Source of the DNA: an uncultured Campylobacter sp.
Lineage (GTDB): Bacteria > Campylobacterota > Campylobacteria > Campylobacterales > Campylobacteraceae
DNA: 31,041 bases
Direction: 5' to 3'
Assembly (NCBI RefSeq): GCF_938030815.1
Contig: NZ_CALHII010000277.1
Location: 1 to 31,041, forward strand
Shown here in pieces: positions 1 to 7,413 of the stretch (positions are counted from its first letter, which is position 1; every line of letters starts with the position of its first letter). Under the pieces are notes generated by a model. The model was not told where the DNA came from. It did no database searches and saw only the letters and a list, made by a program, of their open reading frames with translations. The position numbers and the translations under genes are program-made.

Positions 1-139
1 TTCGCGAAATTTGAAACTATAAAATTTTAAAATTTCATCCGACCGATCTGTTTAAATTTACCGCTCCCAGCCCGCGAATTTCTAAATTTAAACGATCCGC
101 TCCACCAGATTTACTACCGGGCCCGCTTGCAAAACCGCC

Positions 140-469
140 TCAGCCCTTATCGCCGAGCAGATCGCCTAGACCGCCGAGCCCTCCTAGCATGGATGCTGCG
201 GCGCCTTTCTTTTCATTTTCGACGAGTTTTATCGCGTCGCCTATCGCCGAAATTAGCAGGATCTGCAAGCTCTCTTTGTCGTTAAAAAGGCTGTCGTCGA
301 TGCTTAGATCGAGCACCTCGCCCGCGCCGTTTAGCCTGATGGCGACCATGCCCGCGCCCGATTTTACGGTAAATTCCTTGCGCGCATTCTCCTCCTCGAT
401 CTGCCTCGCTTTAGCCTGCATCTGATCGAGCATCTGCCCCATTTTCGAAAAATCCATTCCTTCGAACAT
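140..469 (-). CDS. ybaB: YbaB/EbfC family nucleoid-associated protein
   Basis: Small DNA-binding protein of about 109 residues, the usual length for the family, whose members form tweezer-like dimers that bind DNA and the nucleoid. The N-terminal half is a charged helix rich in Q, K and E that starts after the MDFSKMG segment. A short beta region (VAIRLNGAGEVLDLSID) and a Gly/Leu-rich tail (GGLGGLGDLLGDKG) follow, all typical of YbaB. I place the start at the ATG at 469 because an AAAGGA Shine–Dalgarno sits about 7 bases upstream; a TTG one codon earlier is also in frame. From memory, C. jejuni has this gene directly after murE; here 3.7 kb of other genes lie between them in the same direction. 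Confidence 0.9.
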   Translation of the reverse strand: MFEGMDFSKMGQMLDQMQAKARQIEEENARKEFTVKSGAGMVAIRLNGAGEVLDLSIDDSLFNDKESLQILLISAIGDAIKLVENEKKGAAASMLGGLGGLGDLLGDKG

Positions 470-675
470 CAAAAATCCTTTAAATTTTGGCTATTTTAGC
501 AAATTTAAGCTAAATTTAGCGTTTGACTTGGCGTTGGCGAGTTCTGTTCTCGACTTTGATTTTGCGGCGGGCACGCGCAGTCAAAAAGCGGATTAAAATT
601 TAGCTTGGGCGGGTAAAATTTAAATAAGAGGCGCCATTAAAGCTTGGCGATGAAATTTATTTTAAAAGGAATAAA

Positions 676-1041
676 ATGGGCGATTGGGGTTATAAAGCGT
701 ACGAAAACGACGAGGCGGCGGACTGGTTTGCTAGATTTTGGGAGAGCAAAAATTTTGATCTGCTGCAAAGCACGGCAGCGAATTTCGATCCGAGAAACGA
801 AAACTACGATGAAATCAGGGCTTCCGCGCACGTTTTGGTCTGCTTCGGCTCGCCGTATGCGTGTCCGTCGGATTTTTTAGATAAATTGCGACCGACCATC
901 CGGAAAGTCGTTGCGATTTTGGAAAATATGATCAACCCGCCAAGCGATGAATGGACTTTTCTTGAAATTTGGGAAAGCTCGCCGGAAATCATAGCCGAAG
1001 TAAGGCGGCAAATCGCAGATCTGAAAGAGCATTTAAGATAG
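676..1041 (+). CDS. DUF4259 domain protein
   Basis: A 121-residue protein that opens with MGDWGYKAYENDEAADW, the hallmark start of the DUF4259 family (small cytosolic proteins of unknown function, often encoded alone or in accessory regions). The rest is acidic with two predicted helices; I see no signal peptide, membrane segment or catalytic motif. The start is well supported: an AAGGA Shine–Dalgarno lies 6–10 bases before the ATG. A possible -10 box (TAAAAT) lies near 614. It is the only plus-strand gene between two minus-strand genes, so it probably has its own promoter. Family assignment is from the N-terminal motif; the function is unknown. Confidence 0.85.
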   Translation: MGDWGYKAYENDEAADWFARFWESKNFDLLQSTAANFDPRNENYDEIRASAHVLVCFGSPYACPSDFLDKLRPTIRKVVAILENMINPPSDEWTFLEIWESSPEIIAEVRRQIADLKEHLR

Positions 1042-1153
1042 CACGGACCTGGCGGGCGCTAAATTTTGATCATTTCGGCAAATTTAAAAGCCACACGTAA
1101 AACGCGACAAAATAAATTATCGCGGAGCCAGAGCTCGCGCAAACGAGCGCGCC

Positions 1154-1930
1154 TCAGATATCTTTAAACTCCGCTGCGACCGATTTTTGGAGATTCTCCG
1201 CCTTACCAAGGATCGTTATCGCCTTTTGCCTGCATTTGTTCACGCATCTGTAGCAAATCGTGCAGCGCTCGCCAAATCTCGCCTTGCTGTGCGTGATTTT
1301 TATATTTTGCATCGGGCAGGATTTTGCGCACTCGCCGCATCCGTTGCAGCGCGCCGCATCGAGGCTCGGTTTGCGCCTGGCAAAGGGCGTTTTGTCCCAA
1401 ATTTTCATCCATAGCCGCTGCCCTAAAAGCCCCGCGATACGGCATAGCACGCCTAGCCCCTCTTGCGGCGGATTACCCGCGGCAAATGCCTCCGCGATGC
1501 GCTCTAGCTTGGCGTTTGCCTCCTTGATCAGGCGCTCGTTTTTCTGCGCCGAATAGCTAAAAATCGCCACGTCGAGGATAAACGCGGGCATTCTAATATG
1601 CGCGCCGCCCGTTATCTTCGCGCCAGCTCGCCTTAGTATCCTAGCCGCGCAGCCCGCTCCGTCGCCGCTAAAAATCTCCATCGTAGCGATGATAAAGACG
1701 TTTTTGCGGCGAAAATTCGCGCTGTTTTCGCAAATAAACTCGCGCACGATCTGCGGCAGGTCGCTAAAGTAAACGGGGTAGGCGAGGATCACATCATCGT
1801 GGCGTTTTAGCAGCTCGCCGCAAGCCCCGTCCTCGATCGAAACCGCAGGGATATCGCCGCCCAGACGCTTTATAAATCTCTCCACGCAATGCTTCGTGTT
1901 GCCCGTGGAGCTGAAATAAATCGCTATCAT
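1154..1930 (-). CDS. EFR1-type flavodoxin/ferredoxin fusion
   Basis: A 258-residue two-domain redox protein of the EFRRO/EFR1 type. Residues 1–160 form a flavodoxin-like domain with the FMN phosphate loop SSTGNT at residues 7–12 and an AYPVYFSDLP segment near 50–59. The C-terminus carries two 4Fe-4S clusters of the bacterial ferredoxin pattern: Cys195, 198, 201 and 205, then Cys223, 226, 229 and 233. It should therefore move electrons between FMN and iron–sulfur centres in the cytoplasm; the partner is unknown. An AAAGGA Shine–Dalgarno sits 8 bases before the ATG. It is flanked by a stretch without genes upstream and DUF4259 downstream, so it looks like a single-gene unit in an accessory pocket. 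The exact electron donor and acceptor cannot be told from sequence. Confidence 0.88.
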   Translation of the reverse strand: MIAIYFSSTGNTKHCVERFIKRLGGDIPAVSIEDGACGELLKRHDDVILAYPVYFSDLPQIVREFICENSANFRRKNVFIIATMEIFSGDGAGCAARILRRAGAKITGGAHIRMPAFILDVAIFSYSAQKNERLIKEANAKLERIAEAFAAGNPPQEGLGVLCRIAGLLGQRLWMKIWDKTPFARRKPSLDAARCNGCGECAKSCPMQNIKITHSKARFGERCTICYRCVNKCRQKAITILGKAENLQKSVAAEFKDI

Positions 1931-2426
1931 TTTGCGAATCCTTTAAATTCAGGCGCAAAATTTTGCCCATTTTCGTCAAATTTTACCGACCTCGTCAAAT
2001 TTAACGCCAAACGGCGGTAAATTTAAATAAATTGATATTTGGAGCATTCGCCGCTTGACTGATTTTATCTATTTGCTAACGACTACCGCGTATCTTTGTC
2101 TAAATTTTACCGCAAATTTGGCAAATTTATTTTTGAAATTTTCCAAAACGCGGTAGTTTTTAAAAAATTTATCTTAAATGGGCTCAAATTCGCACTATGC
2201 TGTAATTTTTACGCTTTACTTCCTGCAAACCACTGCGTTTTGGCTAGCGATGCGGTAAATTTTAATTCGTAAATTTCAAAAACAACAAAAATTCGGCGCG
2301 AAAGTTCATCTGGCGGCACCAAACTTCACGCTCGAAAATCTAAATTTAGCGACGTAAAATTTACCGAGCAAAGCAGCGCGGTCAAATTTAGCTATAAATT
2401 TAAGAATATTGCCCAAAATTCGCCGC
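1931..2426. other. Intergenic region with a 10-bp inverted repeat
   Basis: About 500 bases with no convincing gene. It is AT-rich and full of AAATTT words. A perfect 10-bp inverted repeat (ACTACCGCGT at 2082–2091, ACGCGGTAGT at 2148–2157) flanks 56 AT-rich bases. The promoter of the flavodoxin/ferredoxin gene should lie in the first 100 bases; a TAAAAT on the minus strand is a weak candidate. I see no tRNA or small coding gene. Confidence 0.5.
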
Positions 2427-3242
2427 CTACTCGTACGTCCGTCCCATTTCGAGCAGTTCGCCGAGCATCTCCCAGCCGCCGCGCACGGGTGCGTCCTCGC
2501 CCGCGTGATCCATCAGGCCGCGCGCTCCGCACTCCAGCAGTGAAAACGGACCGAAATTATACCAGCCATGGCCGCTCGGCGATACGATGCCGAAAAACTT
2601 GCTCTCGTCCGCAAGCTGTCCGCTAGCGCGCATCCTGCCAAGCTCCGCTAGCTGAAATTTTATGACCTCCGCGGAATACGCAGGTCCGCCGTGCTTGCCT
2701 ACGGCCTCGAATTTTAAGGGCTCGTTCGTCTTTGACACCAAGGACCCGCCTCGCGCTGTTTTTGCAGAGACGCTGCCGCTTGCTGCGATAGAATTTTGCT
2801 CTTCCGTCCTGCTCTCGTCGTTTTTGCGATCGCCGTTCGTAAATTTTGCCTCGCTTGGCGCGGTTTTTAAATTTGCGGATCTGCTTTCGTCAAATTTTAT
2901 CTCAAAGCCCTCCGGTAGGTAGCGCATTATATCTGCTGCGGTTTTTGGCTCCTCCACCGAACGAAACGTATCGCCGCCCGCAGGCCCATCTTTGCAGAAA
3001 TGCGCAAGCTCGGGCGCTCGCTCTATCTCAAGCCACGTCTCGTTAAATTCCACCCTCTCGCTCTCAAACGCCGCGCTTAGAATTTCAAGCATGAGCTCTG
3101 CGCTAAAGGGCTCGCCGCCGCGCGCTTCAAGCAGCTTTAAAAGCGCGAGTAGATATGCGTCCAGCTCCTTGTTCGCAGCCCCGCTCGCTTCAAATTTTTC
3201 CACCATTTCGCAGACGGCGCCGTAAAATTCTTCGTAGTTCAA
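2427..3242 (-). CDS. Hypothetical protein, TTG start
   Basis: A 271-residue protein I do not recognise. The start is most likely the TTG at 3242, because a clear AAGGAG Shine–Dalgarno sits just upstream; the frame stays open for 40 further codons but that stretch has no good ribosome site and is unlike the rest. Three parts can be seen: an acidic helical N-terminus (residues 1–100, starting NYEEFYGAVCEMVEKFE), a polar low-complexity linker (about 105–185, rich in S, K, E, N), and a C-terminus with FFGIVSPSGHGWYNFGPFSLLECGARG chemistry that looks folded (aromatics, Gly, Cys). No signal peptide or membrane segment. It lies behind the two-frame gene downstream of panD and may be transcribed with it. 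Confidence 0.7.
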   Translation of the reverse strand: MNYEEFYGAVCEMVEKFEASGAANKELDAYLLALLKLLEARGGEPFSAELMLEILSAAFESERVEFNETWLEIERAPELAHFCKDGPAGGDTFRSVEEPKTAADIMRYLPEGFEIKFDESRSANLKTAPSEAKFTNGDRKNDESRTEEQNSIAASGSVSAKTARGGSLVSKTNEPLKFEAVGKHGGPAYSAEVIKFQLAELGRMRASGQLADESKFFGIVSPSGHGWYNFGPFSLLECGARGLMDHAGEDAPVRGGWEMLGELLEMGRTYE

Positions 3243-3377
3243 ATTTACTCCTTTTTTTGTGGACCGACAAGCGGCTATAACGGGCTGTTTGAAGTGAATT
3301 TTAGCGCAAATAGCGCCTCTTAGTGCACGATGTAGCGGGTGCGCCTGCGCACAAGAGGTCAAAACCCGCGCAAAGAG

Positions 3378-3856
3378 CTAGCCCCTGTAGCCGTAAATTT
3401 TTAAGCTTTGCTCGCCCGGCTCCATCTCAAATTTGCCCAGGCGCTCTAAATAGCGCGCTATGGCGTCAAGGTCTTGGCTTTTGTGCTCAGGCGGTAGCAG
3501 CGCGCCACGGCTTGTAAAGTCGTACAATTTCGCAAATTCTATGTATTCTATCTCGGCGTAGAGGGTAGGCTTTTCGCTCGTCGTGAGGCGCTGCGAGATG
3601 TAGTTTTCGCAGATGCCTTGCGCGTAGTCTGCGGCGGGCAGGGCGAATTTTATCTCGTTCACGCAAGAGCCGAAGAAATCATAAATTTCGCAATGTCTTA
3701 CGGGCGAGCCTTCGGCGCAGATCGCCGAAAAGAGCTTGCGCCATTTTGCGTCGCTCATAAAGCCGAAGCGAAACTCGGCTAGTTTTTTACCCAGCCGCGC
3801 TTTGTATTTTCGTAGTGCTGCGGCGAGGCGAAAAGCTCCTCAAGGCGCGGTGCCAT
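3378..3856 (-). CDS. Hypothetical protein encoded in two frames (A6C slip site)
   Basis: The main frame encodes 126 residues from an ATG at 3758 (MSDAKWRKLFSAICAEG), but that ATG has no Shine–Dalgarno and the same frame stays open upstream with sensible sequence (KLAEFRFGF). A second ATG at 3856, starting one base after the panD stop, reads MAPRLEELFASPQHYENTKR and ends at a TAG at 3781–3779. Just before that stop is A AAA AAC (3788–3782), a heptamer of the classical -1 slip type. Slipping back one base there joins both parts into one protein of about 159 residues. Either this is programmed frameshifting, or one A has been lost and the gene is broken, or it is a sequence error. The function is unknown; the C-terminus (ISQRLTTSEKPTLYAEIEYI) looks like a normal folded domain. 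Confidence 0.6.
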
Positions 3857-3857
3857 G

Positions 3858-4205
3858 CTATTTTACGATCTCGTTTTTCTCGTTTACCTGCACGATTTTT
3901 GGTTCGAAATCTTTCGCTTTTTTGGTGCTCATTTGTGCGTAAGCCACGATGATGACGACGTCGCCGATGCAGACTTTGCGCGCGGCCGCGCCGTTTAGGC
4001 AGATCTCGCCCTTTTTCTCGCCGCGAATCACGTATGTGGCGAAGCGCTCGCCGTTATTGACGTTTAGGATTTCGACTTTTTGGTATTCGCAAAGCCCCGC
4101 AGCCTCGATGAGCTCGGGCCCGATCGTAATGGAGCCTACGTAGTTGAGGTTGGCGTCCGTCACGCGCGTGCGGTGGATTTTGCTTGATAAAATTTCGATT
4201 TTCAT
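3858..4205 (-). CDS. panD: Aspartate 1-decarboxylase
   Basis: PanD turns L-aspartate into beta-alanine and CO2, the beta-alanine branch of pantothenate and CoA synthesis, in the cytoplasm. It is made as a proenzyme that cuts itself between Gly24 and Ser25 to form a pyruvoyl cofactor; the sequence shows exactly YVGSIT with Gly24–Ser25. Length (115 residues) and the later segments NGERFATYVI and LNGAAARKVCIGD are as expected for the family. The ATG at 4205 overlaps the murE stop by four bases (ATGA), so the two are probably translationally coupled. I see no panB or panC in the window. Confidence is high. Confidence 0.97.
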   Translation of the reverse strand: MKIEILSSKIHRTRVTDANLNYVGSITIGPELIEAAGLCEYQKVEILNVNNGERFATYVIRGEKKGEICLNGAAARKVCIGDVVIIVAYAQMSTKKAKDFEPKIVQVNEKNEIVK

Positions 4206-5530
4206 CGACCGTCCTTTAAATAGTCTAAATTTGACTTGCCTCGCGCCGCGATGAGTTCGCTCACGATCTGTTTGTCGCTGAAAGGATGCTTCACGCCCTT
4301 GATCTCTTGATAGGTCTCGTCGCCCTTGCCCAAAATAGCGATCATCTCGCCGTTTTTGGCAAGATCTAGCGCGCGCGCGATCGCCTCTTTGCGATCCGCG
4401 ATCTTTAAAATTTTATCTTTTCGGCGCATACCGGCGCAAATCTGCTCGATGATCTCGCTCGGCTCTTCGCTGCGCGGGTTATCGCTCGTGACGATGCAAA
4501 TTTTGGCAAAGTGCTCGGCGATGGCGCCCATTTTCGGACGCTTGCCGTGGTCGCGATCGCCTCCCGCACCGAAAACCGCGATGATCTCGCCGCTTGTGCG
4601 CAGCGCGTTTAGCACCTTTTCGATACCGTCTGGGGTATGGGCGAAATCGACGATTACAAGCGGGTTTTTATTTACGATCTGCACGCGACCCTCGACGCCG
4701 CCGAAGTTTGCCAGGGCTTTTGCGATCTTTTCGTTCGGCAGCTTGGTCAGAATTTTAACCGCCGCAAACGCCGCGGTAAGGTTGTAGAGGTTAAACTCGC
4801 CGATCAGATCGCTTTGTAGCTGCGCATTATCGCCGTTTGGGGTGCGCACGAGCGCGTCGATGCCGCCCTTTAGCCCATATCCGCTTACGCCGAAGCTCGC
4901 GGCGTTTTTGATGCCGTAGGTAAGGGCGTTTGCAGGGTTAAATTTAATATGCCCATCGTCGGCGTTTATAAGCTTTGGCGCGTCGTCTGCGAAAAATGAG
5001 CTCTTGACTGCCGCGTATTCTTGCATACTGCCGTGATAATCGAGATGATCTTGGCTTAAATTCGTAAAAATTTTAAGCGCAAAATTTAGCCCTTCTATGC
5101 GATTTTGCGCGATTGCGTGCGAGCTAACCTCCATAACGAAATACTCGCAGCCCTGTTTGCTAGCTTCGTAAAGATAGCTCATCGTCTTTAAAACCGAGCT
5201 CGTCGTAAGTCCCTTCTCGTCGATTCTGCACTCGTTTATGAAGGCGCCGCGCGTGCCGCTTAAGCCGCAGCTAAAGCCCAGATCCAGCAGCGTTGAGTAG
5301 ATCGCCGCCGCGGTCGTCGTTTTGCCGTTCGTGCCGGTGATGCCTACGATTTTGATGCGCGGATTAATATTTAAAAGTTCCTTTGCTTGCGCGATAGAGA
5401 TGATCTGCGCGCCTTTTTGCGCCGCTTCGGGTTCAAATTTAGCGTTCGCGCTCGTGCGCATAAAAAAGCAGCCCGCCTCGCACTCGGCGGAGTTGTCGGT
5501 GATAAAATTATTTTTGAGTCGTATTTTCAT
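4202..5530 (-). CDS. murE: UDP-MurNAc-L-Ala-D-Glu:meso-diaminopimelate ligase
   Basis: MurE adds the third residue of the peptidoglycan stem peptide using ATP, in the cytoplasm. At 442 residues it is slightly shorter than E. coli MurE. The ATP loop GITGTNGKT is at residues 63–71, the lysine that is usually carbamylated falls near residue 176 (YAAVKSSFF), and the DNPR motif at 350–353 marks specificity for meso-diaminopimelate rather than lysine. That agrees with dapB, which leads to diaminopimelate, elsewhere in the window. The gene overlaps the upstream TPR-like gene by 23 bases and panD by four, so it sits in the middle of a coupled operon. The N-terminal Mur domain is short, as in other epsilonproteobacteria. 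Confidence 0.97.
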   Translation of the reverse strand: MKIRLKNNFITDNSAECEAGCFFMRTSANAKFEPEAAQKGAQIISIAQAKELLNINPRIKIVGITGTNGKTTTAAAIYSTLLDLGFSCGLSGTRGAFINECRIDEKGLTTSSVLKTMSYLYEASKQGCEYFVMEVSSHAIAQNRIEGLNFALKIFTNLSQDHLDYHGSMQEYAAVKSSFFADDAPKLINADDGHIKFNPANALTYGIKNAASFGVSGYGLKGGIDALVRTPNGDNAQLQSDLIGEFNLYNLTAAFAAVKILTKLPNEKIAKALANFGGVEGRVQIVNKNPLVIVDFAHTPDGIEKVLNALRTSGEIIAVFGAGGDRDHGKRPKMGAIAEHFAKICIVTSDNPRSEEPSEIIEQICAGMRRKDKILKIADRKEAIARALDLAKNGEMIAILGKGDETYQEIKGVKHPFSDKQIVSELIAARGKSNLDYLKDGR

Positions 5531-6056
5531 GATTTTTGATTTTTTGCATTAGCGCCTCGAAGCGCTGGTCTCCTGCATATGCTGCGGCCGAGCTTTCGAC
5601 GTAATTAAGCCCCATCTCGTAGTAGCCGTTTTCTATCAAATTTTCTAAAAATTCTATCATCTCGCTTTTGTCCGAAATGGCGATTTTAGAGGAAAAAATG
5701 ATCGATTCGAAGGCGTCTTTAAAGCCTCTTTGGTCTACCGCGCGCATAAAATCGGCATAGGCGATAACAGCGATCTCGTCCTCGGCGCCGGGTTCGGAGG
5801 CCGCTTCGTTCGCGATCTTTTCGTTGATGGAGTTTAAAATTTTAAAAAGCTCCGCGGTTTGAGTTTTGGGGCTGAGGTTGTAAAAATCAAAGAGCATAAG
5901 CGCCTCTTCGCGGTCTGCCAGCGCGGTCTGGCAAAGCTCAAGCAAAAATAGAATTTCCTCCTTGCCGCTTTTTTCGTATGCGAGCGAAAAATACAGCTTT
6001 GCAAGTTCGAATTCTCCGCGCGAAAAGGCCTTTAGCCCCAGCTTTTTATAATTCAA
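5508..6056 (-). CDS. Hypothetical TPR-like helical protein
   Basis: A 182-residue protein with no catalytic motif. The sequence is a run of amphipathic helices with TPR-like spacing (GLKAFSRGEFELAKLYFSLAYEK, then LFLLELCQTALADREEALMLF), so a protein-binding scaffold is likely. No signal peptide or membrane segment is visible, so it should be cytosolic. It overlaps nifU by 11 bases at its start and murE by 23 bases at its end. From memory, C. jejuni has an unnamed gene (Cj1640) in the same place between the NifU homologue and murE, so this is a conserved but uncharacterised neighbour of cell-wall synthesis. TPR assignment is by eye. Confidence 0.85.
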   Translation of the reverse strand: MNYKKLGLKAFSRGEFELAKLYFSLAYEKSGKEEILFLLELCQTALADREEALMLFDFYNLSPKTQTAELFKILNSINEKIANEAASEPGAEDEIAVIAYADFMRAVDQRGFKDAFESIIFSSKIAISDKSEMIEFLENLIENGYYEMGLNYVESSAAAYAGDQRFEALMQKIKNHENTTQK

Positions 6057-6312
6057 ACTCTTCGCCTTCGGGGACGCTTACGACGCTAAGCTCGGGGTGA
6101 ATATCCATGCGAAGCTGGCGCTCGACGCCGTATTTTAGGGTCTGCGCACTTGCGGCGCAGCCGTGGCAATGCCCGGTAAGGCGGACATAGACGACGCCGT
6201 TTTTTATGCCTAAAAGCTGTATATCGCCGCCGTCGTTTTGCAGCATCGGTCGGATTAACTCCAAGCTATCCTGTACCGGGGCTAGAAGCTCTTCGTCTGT
6301 AAATGGTATCAT
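6046..6312 (-). CDS. NifU-like (Nfu) iron–sulfur scaffold protein
   Basis: An 88-residue protein made only of the NifU C-terminal (Nfu) domain, which carries a labile 4Fe-4S cluster between two subunits and hands it to target enzymes. The features are visible: LIRPMLQNDGGDIQLLGI near residues 19–36, then the cluster motif GHCHGCAAS with the CxxC pair near residues 53–56. Its size matches single-domain Nfu proteins. It is the first gene of the nifU–TPR–murE–panD operon; the ATG at 6312 is preceded by an AAGGAAT ribosome site. It is distinct from the longer IscU/NifU scaffold, which is not in this window. Confidence 0.93.
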   Translation of the reverse strand: MIPFTDEELLAPVQDSLELIRPMLQNDGGDIQLLGIKNGVVYVRLTGHCHGCAASAQTLKYGVERQLRMDIHPELSVVSVPEGEEFEL

Positions 6313-6821
6313 TAAAATTCCTTATTTTAGTTTTGGCGCATTATATCCAAAAGCGATAAAAAAAGGCTTATCGGGGATGAAATTTAATCTGAAATTTTGC
6401 GCGAGGACGCGGATTTTGTGCCATAAATCGCAAAGAATTTTATACGGCGCGGGCGCCGGAACTATGATTTTAAAATTTTATCGATTCGGTAAGGATGAAG
6501 CCCGCGAATTATCGGGCCTGCATATATTTAAATTTAGACTATTTGCGTTATAAATTTGGGATGAAATTTCAGCCCGGTCGGGGGCTAAATTTGGGATGAA
6601 ATTTTGCTTGAGCGGGAGAGAATTTCGAAGGCGATTTTGTCTAAATTTATTGAGATAAAGGCCGATACGATTAAATTTTTAGAAAAACAATTCTGCTTTT
6701 AATCGCAAATTTTGCGACTACAAAAGTCTGGACGAGGAATATTATTTTAAAGCTCGTAGATGGAATTTACGCTATGTTTATATCGATCGCGACTGTGAAA
6801 TTTTAGCGCGGGCGTGTGCAA
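6313..6821. other. Intergenic region with short direct repeats
   Basis: About 500 bases without a gene between nifU and the L,D-transpeptidase. It holds a 19-bp direct repeat (TAAATTTGGGATGAAATTT at 6551–6569 and 6586–6604) and a 12-base part of it (GGGATGAAATTT) at 6374–6385. A small hairpin GCCCG/CGGGC near 6500 lacks a T-run and is probably not a terminator. The nifU promoter should be in the first 60 bases. Nothing else stands out. Confidence 0.5.
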
Positions 6822-7382
6822 TCACGGCAAAATTTCTATCGGCGTGCCGATTTTTACGTGCTCGAAAAGCTCGTCCATATCGTCATTGACGAGCGCTATG
6901 CAGCCCTCCGTCCAGTCGCCGAACGCCGCGATACTCTGCCCTAGGTAGCTGAATTTATTCGGTAGCCCGTGGATTTTGATATCGCCGCCTGCGCTCTTGC
7001 CGAGGGATTTTGCGTGCGCTACGTCGGCTTTGTTCGGATAGGAGATCCCTAAATTTAGATGATACGCCGAGTTTGGATTTTTGCCGTTTATGGTGTAGTT
7101 GCCCTCCGGGGTTTTGCCGTCGCCTTGAACCTCTTTGTGTCCTTCGGGCTCGCGTCCGAGGGCGATTTTGTAGCTTTTCGCGACGCCTTTTGAGGTCAAA
7201 ATTTCAAGAATTCGTTTAGATTTATAGACGCGAATTTTAGAGATTTGCTCGCCGCCCAATGCCTGCTTTAGCGGAATTTCGGAGTTGATCGTTTCGATAT
7301 TTTTGTAGCTAAGATAATTGTCCAATGCCCACGCTAGGCCCGCAGCGACGATAACAAGCGGAAGTAAAATTTTAAATTTCAT
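6822..7382 (-). CDS. YkuD-family L,D-transpeptidase, membrane-anchored or exported
   Basis: A 186-residue envelope enzyme of the YkuD (ErfK/YbiS/YafK) family, whose members make or remodel diaminopimelate cross-links, anchor lipoproteins or cut attached proteins from peptidoglycan. Residues 1–20 (KFKILLPLVIVAAGLAWAL) are a signal anchor or signal peptide. The catalytic set is present: His138 in IHGLPN and the nucleophile Cys161 in DWTEGCIAL. The DGKTPEGNYTING segment at 88–100 is also typical. The WTEGC form resembles the YafK/DpaA branch, so amidase-like or transpeptidase activity are both possible. The ATG lies six bases from the rplQ terminator hairpin and shows no free Shine–Dalgarno, so expression may be low or depend on read-through. 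Confidence 0.9.
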   Translation of the reverse strand: MKFKILLPLVIVAAGLAWALDNYLSYKNIETINSEIPLKQALGGEQISKIRVYKSKRILEILTSKGVAKSYKIALGREPEGHKEVQGDGKTPEGNYTINGKNPNSAYHLNLGISYPNKADVAHAKSLGKSAGGDIKIHGLPNKFSYLGQSIAAFGDWTEGCIALVNDDMDELFEHVKIGTPIEILP

Positions 7383-7387
7383 AGAAG

Positions 7388-7413
7388 AAATTTCGGGAGT
7401 GATCCCGAAATTT
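7388..7413 (-). terminator. Terminator hairpin at the end of the ribosomal operon
   Basis: A perfect 11-bp stem (AAATTTCGGGA / TCCCGAAATTT) with a four-base loop begins on the rplQ stop codon. On the minus strand it is followed by CTTCT rather than a clean U-run, so it may work partly by its A/U-rich arms. It should end the infA–rplQ transcript or reduce flow into the L,D-transpeptidase gene, which starts six bases later. Confidence 0.75.

Noticed and set aside
36..139. Frame stays open about 35 codons after the ybaB TGA on the minus strand
   Set aside because: The residues do not look like a continuation of YbaB, whose Gly/Leu-rich end is at the normal family length; likely chance.
3949..4787. 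Plus-strand open frames opposite panD and murE
   Set aside because: Both are antisense to clearly identified genes with intact motifs.
6498..6522. GCCCG/CGGGC hairpin as a terminator
   Set aside because: Short stem, no T-run on either strand, and not close to the end of any gene.
6206..6553. Open frame of 115 codons on the plus strand overlapping nifU
   Set aside because: Its first third is antisense to nifU, it has no ribosome site, and the rest has no protein-like features.
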